DNA of 64,000 nt from Microbispora rosea (GTDB taxonomy: Bacteria; Actinomycetota; Actinomycetes; Streptosporangiales; Streptosporangiaceae), in assembly GCF_900156315.1 (NCBI RefSeq), contig NZ_FTNI01000037.1, forward strand, positions 1 to 64,000. Reading direction: 5' to 3'. Below the pieces are notes generated by a model that was not told the DNA's origin, made no database searches, and saw nothing but the letters and a program-made list of their open reading frames with translations. Shown here one piece after another: positions 19,419-27,478 of this stretch. How positions within the stretch are numbered: position 1 is the stretch's first letter; each line of letters opens with the position of its first letter. Position numbers and translations under genes: made by a program.

Positions 19419-22076
19419 ATGGCTCCAACCGTTGCCGAGGCATGTGACGTCCTGCTGCGTGACGGCGGGGTGGCGCACATCCGGCCGTTGCGGCCGTCGG
19501 ACCGGGACGCCCTGCACGCGCTGATCGGGAGGTCCTCGCCGCGCTCGGCCTACCTGCGGTTCTTCACCGGCGGCGCCGCCTCGGCCCACGCCTACATGGA
19601 TCGGATCACCGGCCCCGGCTACCGCGGGCGCGCGCTGGTCGCCCTGGTCGGCGGCCTCGTGGTCGGCGTCGCCGAATGCATCCCCGACCCGGACGGCGCG
19701 GAGGCCGAGCTGGGGATCCTGCTGGACGACCTGGTGCACGGCCAGGGGCTCGGCACGCTGCTGCTCGAACACATCGCGCTGGACGCGGCGGACGCGGGCA
19801 TCGAGGATCTGGTCGCCACCGTCCTGTCCGAGAACCGGGCGATGCTGCGCGTCCTGAACGATCTCGGCCTGCCCGTGGAGAGGCGGTACGAGCACGGGCA
19901 GGTCGAGATCCGCATCGCCACGCGGCCCACGGAGAGCCTGGTGGCCGAGATCGAGGCCCGGGCACACGAGGCGGAGCGCAACTCCCTCGCACACGTGTTC
20001 ACCCCGTGCTCGGTCGCCGTGATCGGGGCCAGCCGTCGTCCGGAGCGCGTGGGGAATCGAGTGCTGCGCAACCTGGTCGACGGGGGTTTCCCCGGGCCGA
20101 TCTATCCCGTCAATCCCCGGGCCGCCGAGGTGCGCGGCCTGCCGGCCTATCCCGACCTCGCCTCGCTGCCCGGACCGGCCGAGCTGGCGGTGATCGCCGT
20201 CCCGGCCCCGGCCGTGCTCGGCGTCGCCCGCGAGTGCGCCCGTCACGGGGTGCGCGCCCTGGTCGTCCTCACCGCCGGCTTCGCCGAAGCCGGCGGACGC
20301 GAGACGCAACGGGAACTGCTGCACGTCTGCCGCGAGGCCGGCATGCGGCTGGTCGGGCCCAACTGTCTCGGCATCGTGAACACCGTGGCCCGCCTGCACG
20401 CCGGCTTCCTGCCCGGACGCCCACCCGCGGGTCCGCTGGGACTGATGTCCCAGTCGGGCGCGGTCGCGGCCGCCGTCATCGAGCGTGCCGGACGGCTCGG
20501 CCTCGGCGTCTCCTCGTTCGCCTCCGTCGGGAACAAGGCGGACGTCAGCGGAAACGACCTGCTCGAATACTGGGAAGACGATCCCGCCACCCGCGTCATC
20601 GCCCTGTATCTCGAATCGTTCGGCAACCCGCGCAGGTTCGGCCGGATCGCCCGCAGGATCAGCGCCCGCAAACCGATCATCGTCGTGAAAAGCGGACGCA
20701 GCGCCTCGGGGAGCCGGGCCGTCCACTCGCACACCGCGGCCGCGGCGACCCCCGATGTCGCGGTGGACGCGCTGCTGCGGGCATGCGGCGCGATCAGGGA
20801 GGACAGCGTCCAGGATCTGCTCGACACCGCCCGGCTGCTGGCCTGTCAACCGCTTCCGGACGGTCCCCGGGTCGCGATCGTCGGCAACTCCGGCGGCCCC
20901 CAGGCGATGACCGCGGACGCCTGCGAGCGGCTCGGCCTGGTCGTGCCGGACCTGCACCCCGCCACCGCACAGGCGCTGCGTGCCCGGCTCCGCCCGGCCG
21001 CGGCCGTCGGCAACCCCGTCGACCTCACCGCCGAGGCCGACGCCGCCGACTTCGCCTTCGCGATCGCGACCGTCCTGGCCGACCCGGGCGCCGACGCCGT
21101 GATGGTCGTCTACACCCCGCCCTTCGGCGCAGGGCTGAACGCGACCAGGGAAGCGATCGCGACCGCCACCACGGGGGCAGCGAAGCCCGTGCTCGCCTGC
21201 CTGGCCGGGCACGACGAGCTGATCGACGGCCGCGTGCCCGCGTACGCCTTCCCCGAGCAGGCCGTGCACGCCCTCGCCCAGGCCGTCGGCCATGCCGCGT
21301 GGCGCGCCCGGCCGGCTGCCCCGATGGGAGACGTCCCGGGCATCGACGTCGCCGCCGTCCGGCGGATCGTCGCAGCGGACCTGGCCGCCCACCCCGAGGG
21401 ACGCTGGCTGGACGAGCGCACGACGACCCGCCTGCTGTCGGCCTACGGCGTCCACGTCACCGAATCCGTCACCGTCGACGGACCCGAGGCCGCCGCCGAG
21501 GCGACCGCGCTCACCGGACTACCCGCCGTGCTCAAGGCGACCGGCCCACGCCTCGTCCACAAATCCGACGTCGGCGGCGTCCGGCTCGGTCTGCGGACAC
21601 CTGAGCAGGTCCGGCACGCCTACCGGGAGATGTCGGCCCGCCTCGGCCCCGCCATGCAGGGAGCGATCGTCCAAGCCATGGCCGATGAGGGCACCGAACT
21701 GATCATCGGAGGCGTCGCGCACGAGACGTTCGGGCCACTGATCATGGTGGGGCTCGGCGGTGTCGCGACCGAGCTGCTCGCCGACCGCGCCTTCCGCGTG
21801 CCGCCGATCGACCGCACGGAGGCCGGGAGAATGATCGGCGAGCTGCGTTGCGCGCCCCTCCTGCACGGTTATCGAGGCCGGCCGGAGGCCGACCTCCCCT
21901 CGCTGGCCGACCAGATCGTGCGCGTCGGCCGCCTGATGGACGACCAGCCTGACATCGCCGAACTCGACCTCAACCCCGTCATCGTGACGCCGGGCGGGGC
22001 GGTGGCCGTGGACGCGCGCGTACGGCTCGCGCCCGCCCCGCCTCTCCCCTCCCCCTTCCGGCGCCGTCTCCGATGA
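19419..22076 (+). CDS. GNAT acetyltransferase fused to NDP-forming acyl-CoA synthetase
   Basis: 885 residues. An N-terminal GNAT domain (about 20-170; GQGLGTLLLEHI) is joined to a CoA-binding domain (about 190-320; VAVIGASRRPERVGN, NCLGIVN), a succinyl-CoA-synthetase-like flavodoxin domain (about 330-500; SQSGAVAAAV, then GNSGGPQAM) and an ATP-grasp domain (about 650-880; KATGPRLVHKSDVGGV, ELDLNPVIV). The architecture is the Pat/AcuA-ACD fusion, which acetylates metabolic enzymes or makes acyl-CoA depending on residues. The phosphohistidine of active ACD enzymes is not obvious at HSHTAAAATP, so the role could be regulatory lysine acetylation. Start ATG 19419 follows GGGAG. Confidence 0.88.
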   Translation: MAPTVAEACDVLLRDGGVAHIRPLRPSDRDALHALIGRSSPRSAYLRFFTGGAASAHAYMDRITGPGYRGRALVALVGGLVVGVAECIPDPDGAEAELGILLDDLVHGQGLGTLLLEHIALDAADAGIEDLVATVLSENRAMLRVLNDLGLPVERRYEHGQVEIRIATRPTESLVAEIEARAHEAERNSLAHVFTPCSVAVIGASRRPERVGNRVLRNLVDGGFPGPIYPVNPRAAEVRGLPAYPDLASLPGPAELAVIAVPAPAVLGVARECARHGVRALVVLTAGFAEAGGRETQRELLHVCREAGMRLVGPNCLGIVNTVARLHAGFLPGRPPAGPLGLMSQSGAVAAAVIERAGRLGLGVSSFASVGNKADVSGNDLLEYWEDDPATRVIALYLESFGNPRRFGRIARRISARKPIIVVKSGRSASGSRAVHSHTAAAATPDVAVDALLRACGAIREDSVQDLLDTARLLACQPLPDGPRVAIVGNSGGPQAMTADACERLGLVVPDLHPATAQALRARLRPAAAVGNPVDLTAEADAADFAFAIATVLADPGADAVMVVYTPPFGAGLNATREAIATATTGAAKPVLACLAGHDELIDGRVPAYAFPEQAVHALAQAVGHAAWRARPAAPMGDVPGIDVAAVRRIVAADLAAHPEGRWLDERTTTRLLSAYGVHVTESVTVDGPEAAAEATALTGLPAVLKATGPRLVHKSDVGGVRLGLRTPEQVRHAYREMSARLGPAMQGAIVQAMADEGTELIIGGVAHETFGPLIMVGLGGVATELLADRAFRVPPIDRTEAGRMIGELRCAPLLHGYRGRPEADLPSLADQIVRVGRLMDDQPDIAELDLNPVIVTPGGAVAVDARVRLAPAPPLPSPFRRRLR

Positions 22077-22128
22077 ACACGTATCGGGAAGCCACCGAAG
22101 ACGAGTGCGGCTCTCGTACGGACGCGCG

Positions 22129-23010
22129 TCAGGGCTGAATGTTCTCCAGGTCCTCCAGGAGGCTGGAGTGCGTCGGCCGCCACCCGAGGGCCTCCCGGGT
22201 GTGGGCGCTGGACGAGGGCTGGTCCATAGCGAAGATCGGGCCGAACGGGCCGAAGTTCTCCTGCGGGACCTCCCCCACCGGCAGGTCCAGCCGCCGGCCG
22301 ATGACCGTCGCTATGTCCCGCACCGCGTCACCCTCGTCGGCGACGGCGTGCCAGGACGTCCCGGCCGGCGCCGACTCAAGGACCAGGCGGAACAGGACCG
22401 CCGCGTCGAGCGCGTGCACGGCCGGCCAGCGCTGGGTGCCGTCGCCCGGGTAGCCGGCCACTCCGGTGCGGCGCGCCGCATCGACCAACAGACCGGCGAA
22501 TCCGCCCTGTCCCTCGTTGTGGACCGTGCGCGGCATGCGGACAGCCATGCCACGCAGGCCGCGCGAGGCGAGATCCAGCAGTGCTGTGACCGAACGGCCT
22601 CGGCCCCCCACCGGTCCGTCGGCCGGCAGCGGATCGGCCTCGGTGGAGGCGCGCCCCGGCACCCAGGGCGTACCCGAGACCGTGACGATCGGGCGGTCGC
22701 TGCCGATCAGTTCCTGCCCCAGCGCGGCGAGAGCGGCGCTCTCCTCCGCGACGGCCTGCGCGAGCGCGTCCGGGCTGCCGTAGTCGCGTCCGAACGCCAG
22801 ACTGATCACGCCGTCGGATTGTGCAGCGCCGGAACGCAGGACGTCGAGGTCCGCCAGATCTCCTCGCAGCACCGTGGCGCCGGCGCTCTCAAGGGCCTGC
22901 GCGGAGCCGTCCGAGCGAGCCAGTGCGAGAACGGTGTGGCCGTTGCCGAGCAGTTCGGCGACTACGGCGGAGCCGATGGTGCCGGTGCCGCCGGTGACGA
23001 AGACGTGCAT
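22129..23010 (-). CDS. NAD(P)-dependent epimerase/SDR-family reductase
   Basis: 293-residue extended short-chain dehydrogenase. Rossmann motif TGGTGTIGSAVV at residues 7-18, Asp after the second strand (GDLADLDVL), and a C-terminal region with WHAVADEGDAVRDIA typical of actinobacterial DUF1731-less epimerases. No clear YxxxK catalytic pair is visible, so it may bind NADP(H) and act like an NmrA/atypical SDR. The ATG at 23010 follows GGGAGGG. Divergent from a TetR regulator with a strong shared operator, so it is very likely the TetR target; the inducer is unknown. Confidence 0.85.
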   Translation of the reverse strand: MHVFVTGGTGTIGSAVVAELLGNGHTVLALARSDGSAQALESAGATVLRGDLADLDVLRSGAAQSDGVISLAFGRDYGSPDALAQAVAEESAALAALGQELIGSDRPIVTVSGTPWVPGRASTEADPLPADGPVGGRGRSVTALLDLASRGLRGMAVRMPRTVHNEGQGGFAGLLVDAARRTGVAGYPGDGTQRWPAVHALDAAVLFRLVLESAPAGTSWHAVADEGDAVRDIATVIGRRLDLPVGEVPQENFGPFGPIFAMDQPSSSAHTREALGWRPTHSSLLEDLENIQP

Positions 23011-23036
23011 GAGCCCTCCCCAAAGTGATGAGACCT

Positions 23037-23072
23037 TTGTCCCATCACCGACCTTACATGGTGACGGGACAA
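23037..23072. promoter_or_regulatory. TetR operator in the SDR-TetR divergent promoter
   Basis: Inverted repeat TTGTCCCATCACC (23037-23049) and GGTGACGGGACAA (23060-23072), 12 of 13 positions symmetrical with a 10-bp spacer. It lies between the starts of the SDR (23010) and TetR (23098) genes, where binding would block both promoters. Confidence 0.75.
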
Positions 23073-23097
23073 CAGTCGCATCACCTATCCTGGTCTC

Positions 23098-23676
23098 ATG
23101 GCCAGATGGCAACCGGGGGCGGCCCAGCGACTCGTCGTAGCGGCCGTCGACCTGTTCACCGAGCAGGGGTACGACGCCACCACGGTGACGCAGATCGCCG
23201 AGCGCGCCGGCGTCACCAAGAGCACCTTCTTCCGGCACTTCTCCGACAAACGTGAAGTACTGGTGGCCGGTCAGGAGACGCTCAGCAGGCTGCTCGCCGA
23301 CGGCATCGCCGAGGCGCCCGCGAGCGCCAGCCCGCTTCAGGCGGTGGCAGCCGGTCTCGAGCGCGCATCGAGCGCCATGGGCCCGGCGAACCGTGAACTC
23401 GGCCCCCGCCTCAAAGCGGCCGTGGCGGCCAGCTCCGAACTTCAGGAGCGCGACGCCCTCAAGAGCGTCGGTCTCGCGGCCGCCATGACAGCCGCGCTCA
23501 TCGACCGGGGTGTCCCCGAGCCGACGGCGCATCTCGCCGGCGAGCTGGGAGTCCTCGCGTTCAAACGGGGCTACGCCCGGTGGTGCGAAAGTGGTCGTGA
23601 CGACGCGGGAGGGCTCGCGCCTCACGCGCTGGCGGCCTTGGAGGACCTGCGCGCGGCGACCGCGTCGCTGGGCTGA
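23098..23676 (+). CDS. TetR family transcriptional regulator
   Basis: 192 residues. The N-terminal HTH (about 10-55) reads AAVDLFTEQGYDATTVTQIAERAGV and KSTFFRHFSDKREV, a classical TetR motif. The C-terminal ligand domain is helical and not assignable to a ligand. Starts at ATG 23098, 88 bases from the divergent SDR gene with a 36-bp operator between, so autoregulation and repression of the SDR gene are likely. Confidence 0.93.
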   Translation: MARWQPGAAQRLVVAAVDLFTEQGYDATTVTQIAERAGVTKSTFFRHFSDKREVLVAGQETLSRLLADGIAEAPASASPLQAVAAGLERASSAMGPANRELGPRLKAAVAASSELQERDALKSVGLAAAMTAALIDRGVPEPTAHLAGELGVLAFKRGYARWCESGRDDAGGLAPHALAALEDLRAATASLG

Positions 23677-23756
23677 TCGATGCCGCCCGGCCGTCGCCGG
23701 CCGTGCCCGGCGGGGTTTGTTTCAGCGAGGCGCCGGATACGGGGCGAACGTAGGCG

Positions 23757-23939
23757 TCAGGACAGAGCGAGCACGCAGAACACGTCGCCCTCCGGGTCGG
23801 CCAGGACCGTCCACGGGTTCGACGTTGGTCACCCGGGTCCCTCGCTGGAATCACCCCAGCCGAGCGCGTCCGCCCAGAACCGCCCGAGCGCCACGTCGTC
23901 CCGCGCCTTGAAATCCATCTGGACAAGTCGCAGTGCCAC
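23757..23939 (-). pseudogene. VOC/glyoxalase gene with internal deletion
   Basis: A GTG at 23939 starts VALRLVQMDFKARDD and the frame reads a VOC N-terminus to SSEGPG, then stops. One base out of frame the DNA continues VTNVEP and, directly after, PWTVLADPEGDVFCVLALS with a stop at 23757-23759: the family C-terminus. About 75 residues from the middle are missing and the frame is broken, so no functional product is expected. Confidence 0.75.
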
Positions 23940-23992
23940 GCCGCCAACGCTATGCCCGAGCGACGGACCGGGTTGAACCGCGCACCTTCCGC

Positions 23993-24349
23993 TCAGCCGG
24001 CGCCAACGGGCAGATCGGGGAGGGAGTCTCCGGGGAAGCCGTAGCACGGGTGAACCTCGCACCGCATCATCCCGGCTCGAACGCAGGGGTCCCCGGCCAT
24101 GATCTCCGCGGCTTCTTCGGCCGGCACGGTCATGATCGCGACGCCCGCCACGGTGTCGGAGGCGACCGGGCACAGGATCGCGATCACCCCCTCGGCGCGC
24201 AGCGAGACCATACGCCGCTGGTGTTCGAGTTCGATCGCGTCAGCGCCGTCCATGGTTCGCTCCGGCCCCCACGAAAGGAGCGCCAGGCTATAGGGCTTCG
24301 CGGTCGCGGCCAGAGCCCGGATCTGTTCGTCGGTCACGCTCGTGCTCAT
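23993..24349 (-). CDS. YCII-like domain protein
   Basis: 118-residue ferredoxin-fold protein of the YciI/YCII group: LALLSWGPERTMDG near the start, EHQRRMVSLRAEGV in the first helix, and an E-A-x-x-I-M-A-G-D-P segment (EAAEIMAGDP) before the last strand. The catalytic His-Asp pair of YciI is only partly recognisable. It lies 9 bp downstream of the VOC gene at 24359-24802 on the same strand and is probably co-transcribed, next to a divergent HxlR regulator. Function unknown. Confidence 0.75.
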   Translation of the reverse strand: MSTSVTDEQIRALAATAKPYSLALLSWGPERTMDGADAIELEHQRRMVSLRAEGVIAILCPVASDTVAGVAIMTVPAEEAAEIMAGDPCVRAGMMRCEVHPCYGFPGDSLPDLPVGAG

Positions 24350-24358
24350 GACGTCTCC

Positions 24359-24802
24359 CTACTTCTCGATGCGCTCGGCCAGCGAGACGATGATTCCTTC
24401 GGGCCCGCGGACGTAGGCCATCCGCCACACGCCTTCGTATTCGCCGACGCCTCCCACCAGGCCGTAGCCGTCGGCGGCGGCGTGCTCGACCGCGGCATGG
24501 AGGTCGTGCACCTCGAAGGCGACGTTGCGCAGGCCCAGCTCGTTGGCCGGCGCGGCAGGCGAACCCGAGAGGTGATCCGGCCGCGTGAAGCTCGACAGCT
24601 CCAGCGTCGTGCCTCCGCCGGGCGCTCGCAGCATGACGATCTCGGTGCGGGCGCCGGTCATGCCGATCACCGTGTCCAGGAACTCGCCTTCGACGGCCAT
24701 CTTCGGATCGGCCTCCAGACCGAGGCCGACGAAGAACGCCGTCACGGCATCGAGGTCGGCGACGGTGATGCCGACGTGGTCGAAGCGCCTGATGAATGTC
24801 AT
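24359..24802 (-). CDS. VOC family protein (glyoxalase/bleomycin resistance-like)
   Basis: 147 residues, two beta-alpha-beta-beta-beta modules. Metal-ligand candidates are His in RRFDHVGITV, Glu in TTLELSSF, and Glu near GPEGIIVSLAE; the pattern resembles methylmalonyl-CoA epimerase-like or lactoylglutathione lyase-like VOC proteins. The ATG at 24802 follows GGAGGGG. Divergent from the HxlR regulator at 24889, which probably controls it and the YCII gene. Confidence 0.83.
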   Translation of the reverse strand: MTFIRRFDHVGITVADLDAVTAFFVGLGLEADPKMAVEGEFLDTVIGMTGARTEIVMLRAPGGGTTLELSSFTRPDHLSGSPAAPANELGLRNVAFEVHDLHAAVEHAAADGYGLVGGVGEYEGVWRMAYVRGPEGIIVSLAERIEK

Positions 24803-24888
24803 CGGATCCCCTCCGGGTTTCTTTAAGAGACGCCGAAAAGGTAACACCCGAAGTTCCGTAAGGGAACCCCAGTTGCTAGATTGCTGCC

Positions 24889-25338
24889 ATGCAGCGAACG
24901 CGGTTCGGGGACATGGCGTGTTCCATCGCGCGCACCTTGGACGTGATCGGCGAGCCCTGGTCGCCGCTGATCCTGCGCGACGTGTGGGCCGGGGTGCGCC
25001 GTTTCGACCACATCCAGGCCGACCTGGGGATCTCCCGCAAGGTGCTCACCGAGCGGCTCAACCACCTGGTCGAACAGGGTGTGCTCGAGCGGCTGCCCTA
25101 CGACGCCCGCCCCCGCTACGAGTACCACCTCACCGCCAAGGGCGCCGATCTCGTCGAGATGCTCATGGTGATGGCCCGGTGGGGTGACCGCTGGCTCGCC
25201 GGCGAGGCCGGGCCTCCCGTCCTCTACCGTCACCATGCCTGCGGCCAGATCGGCCACGTCGACCCACGCTGCAGCCACTGCGGAGAGCCGATGCACGCCG
25301 ACGACGTCGACCTCCTCCCCGGCCCGGGCGCGGCCTGA
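24889..25338 (+). CDS. HxlR family regulator with C-terminal zinc-ribbon-like motif
   Basis: 149 residues. HxlR winged helix (about 8-105): CSIARTLDVIGEPWSPLILRD, SRKVLTERLNHLVEQG, YEYHLTAKG. A C-terminal tail has HHACG and CSHCGEPM, a short CxxC-type cluster that probably binds zinc. Divergent from the VOC-YCII genes. The single Cys in DMACSIA is the position used for redox or aldehyde sensing in HxlR/HypR relatives. The downstream end abuts the decayed IS element. Confidence 0.9.
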   Translation: MQRTRFGDMACSIARTLDVIGEPWSPLILRDVWAGVRRFDHIQADLGISRKVLTERLNHLVEQGVLERLPYDARPRYEYHLTAKGADLVEMLMVMARWGDRWLAGEAGPPVLYRHHACGQIGHVDPRCSHCGEPMHADDVDLLPGPGAA

Positions 25339-25380
25339 AGACCATGAGAAGCAGGTCGACCGCGCGCCGAACACGGTTGC

Positions 25381-26011
25381 CGAGAGGAGTACGCCTTGTC
25401 CGCCAGCACGGTCGCCGGCCGCCTGCGGGGGCGGCCCAAGCCCCGGCGTGCAATCCGGATCGTGTTCAGCACGCGCTGGAAGTACGGGCTGTCACCGTGC
25501 TGGCCAGGGCTGAGGATCCGCGCGAGGGGACGGCAGCGCCGGTCGGCGACCAGGTGAATCTTGGTCCTCAGCCCACCGCGGGAGCGACCCAAGGCCTCCC
25601 GATGCGTCATCGTTTTGTGATCTACGACCTCCCCCTTGGCGGGACATCGGCCGGTGGCGAATGCCGGGCCCCAGCGGCATGCTGATGAGCCCGCACGACA
25701 GTGGAGTCCACACTCACCGTCCAGTCCTGGCCGTCGACCTCATCGCATCCCGCCCTCAGTCTGTCCAGGATCTGCTCCCACGTGCCGTCCATCGACCAGC
25801 GGCGATGCCGGTTGTAGACCGTCTTCCAGTTCCCGTAGCAAGGCGGCAGATCACGCCAGGGAATGTTGGTCCGGACCCGAAAGAAAACGCCATTGATCAC
25901 CGTCCGGTGGTCGGCCCACCGGCCACCCTGCCGAGGATTGACCGGGAGCAGCGGCGACAGCCGCTGCCACTCCTCATCGGACAAGTCATGACGATTCGGG
26001 CGATCTTCCAC
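25381..26011 (-). pseudogene. IS5-family transposase, two frames, C-terminus lost
   Basis: The first frame starts at GTG 26011 (EDRPNRHDLSDEEWQRL), carries the DUF4096-type N-terminus, NIPWRDLP and the first catalytic Asp in VSVDSTVV, and stops at 25622. The second frame resumes with KGEVVDHKTMTHREALGRSRGGL and reads TKIHLVAD and VLADKAYSS with the second Asp before homology ends. The junction CCAAGGGGGAGG would need a -1 shift; many IS427-group elements use programmed frameshifting there, so the frame change may be natural. The lost third of the DDE domain, including the Glu, makes it inactive. Confidence 0.75.
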
Positions 26012-26041
26012 GTGACTGATCTACACCAAACCACCACTGAA

Positions 26042-26062
26042 GATCCACGGGGCACGCCTTAG
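26042..26062 (-). repeat. IS terminal sequence, copy 1
   Basis: Tip of the IS element. The 21 bases ending at 26062 match those at 27443-27463 in 18 positions, in the same orientation, including the shared CACGCCTTAG end. Confidence 0.65.
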
Positions 26063-26088
26063 GGCCGAGACCCGTTCGCATTTAACCA

Positions 26089-27381
26089 ATGGCGTCGCGG
26101 AAACCGCAGTGCTTGAATGCCGCAGTGGCCTTGGACGCGGGGGAACTGCTGGCAGCGCACGATCGCAGCCTGCGTGGCTCCGGTTCGGCGCATCCGCGGT
26201 TGGGCACCGTGGTCGAGCGGATCGGACCGCTGACCCTCACGCACTACGGCACCCACTGCATTGTCGACCACCCCGCCCTGGACGCCTCGACCTCGGCCGC
26301 GCAGCTTGCTACGCAAGTGCAGCAGAGCGCGGCCGCGCGTGTGGAACCTGTGCAGTGGCGCGTGTTCGCCCACGACGCAGAAGCGTCGCAGCTGACGGCC
26401 TCGCTCGAAGCGGCAGGTTTCACCGCGGGATGGGAGCGCAGTGTCCTGGTCGGCGAAGTCGCCGAGCTCCACTTCCCCCAGCTGCAGCCGGAGTGGAAAG
26501 TTGAATCGGTCCGGTGGGACGAGCTGCAGGCGCAGCAGGCGCTCGACCTCTCCGCCAGCTCCGGGCCGCACCGCGTTCCCCTGTCGGCCTGGCACGCGAT
26601 GGGCTCGACCCCATACTGGGACGTCGACGTCCGTGTGCTGACCCACCACGGAAGGGTTACCGCGGCCTGCTGGCTGGAGACCGTCCGGGGCACCGCGTTC
26701 GCTGCTGTCGGGGGCCTGACCGCGTCACGTCCCGAACTGCTCGCCAAGCTGCCATGGTGGCGGTTCCAGCCGCCGACGAAGGGGTTCCTGGTCGCCGAGG
26801 CCGACGGGCAGCTGCGCAGCGCCCTTATGGCCGTTGGGTTACGGGACGTCACGACGGTCCGGTCCCACCACTGGACACCGCCGGGCGAGCCCGCTGCGAC
26901 CCCGCCCGCGAGGCATTCTCTCCACGACGCCGGGTCCGGACGGATAGCGCGTCGCTGCGAGGCCCGCATCGGCTTCGACTACGCCAGCGGGAGCGGACGG
27001 TATACCGCGCCGCTCGACTCGCGCCGCTGGTTCTACGGCATGCTCGACCGCGGCACTTCGGCGATCGCAGCCGCCGAAGGCGTCATCGAGCGCGGCCTGC
27101 GCGCCTGCGTCCGGCCCGGCGAATGGATCTACGAGTGCCGCCCCTATCTCAACGGCTGGGAGTTCGACCCGCACCGCGTCGGCGGTCCGGGACAGCCGCC
27201 CTGGCCGGGTAGCGCCATCGCCGACGACGAGTTCCAGTTCCTCGCCACCGCGGACGCCCGCCTCGGCACGTTCGCCCACTACGCCGAACAAGCCCTCGTC
27301 GTCTTCGGAGATGACCTCATCGAGCAGGTCGCGAATGACTTGGACCACCTGCTCGGTGGCGGCGCCTGGACCTTCGGTTGA
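26089..27381 (+). CDS. GNAT-like plus DUF2716-like protein of unknown function
   Basis: 430 residues. The first half (to about 240) resembles a degenerate acetyltransferase: an LLAAHDRSLRG helix and GWERSVLVGEV pattern, without a clear acetyl-CoA loop. The C-terminal part (about 320-430) resembles DUF2716 proteins of actinomycetes: WIYECRPYLNGWEFDPHRVG, PPWPGS, ATADARLGTFAH and a closing VVFGDDLIEQV helix. No function is known. No ribosome site precedes ATG 26089, which starts 27 bases from the IS tip, so the 5' end may have been altered by insertion. It lies between two copies of the same IS tip. Confidence 0.6.
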   Translation: MASRKPQCLNAAVALDAGELLAAHDRSLRGSGSAHPRLGTVVERIGPLTLTHYGTHCIVDHPALDASTSAAQLATQVQQSAAARVEPVQWRVFAHDAEASQLTASLEAAGFTAGWERSVLVGEVAELHFPQLQPEWKVESVRWDELQAQQALDLSASSGPHRVPLSAWHAMGSTPYWDVDVRVLTHHGRVTAACWLETVRGTAFAAVGGLTASRPELLAKLPWWRFQPPTKGFLVAEADGQLRSALMAVGLRDVTTVRSHHWTPPGEPAATPPARHSLHDAGSGRIARRCEARIGFDYASGSGRYTAPLDSRRWFYGMLDRGTSAIAAAEGVIERGLRACVRPGEWIYECRPYLNGWEFDPHRVGGPGQPPWPGSAIADDEFQFLATADARLGTFAHYAEQALVVFGDDLIEQVANDLDHLLGGGAWTFG

Positions 27382-27442
27382 GCACTCAGGTGACGATCCG
27401 TCATCAACTCGCGAATATCTGGCTCCGCGCCCCCCGTCCCAT

Positions 27443-27463
27443 GATCCAAAGGACACGCCTTAG
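27443..27463 (-). repeat. IS terminal sequence, copy 2 (orphan)
   Basis: Second copy of the IS5-type tip, minus strand CTAAGGCGTGTCC from 27463, with no transposase behind it. The bases to about 27415 (CCTTTGGATCATGGGACGG in part) look like the left end common in Streptomyces IS5 elements. Probably a scar of a second insertion. Confidence 0.55.
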
Positions 27464-27478
27464 CCCCGCGCTGCCGGA

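Larger units (their letters stand above)
25381..26062 (-). mobile_element. Decayed IS5-family insertion sequence, 3' truncated
   Basis: The transposase start side keeps its tip: minus strand CTAAGGCGTGCCCC from 26062, followed by the transposase gene. The opposite end is missing; homology to IS5 transposases stops at about 25381 within the DDE domain, just after ADKAYSS, and 40 bases further begins the end of the HxlR gene. No target duplication can be defined. Confidence 0.75.

Noticed and set aside
19305-21455. 716-codon antisense frame opposite the GNAT/acyl-CoA synthetase gene
   Set aside because: Composition-driven shadow; no recognisable domain, while the plus strand encodes four known domains.
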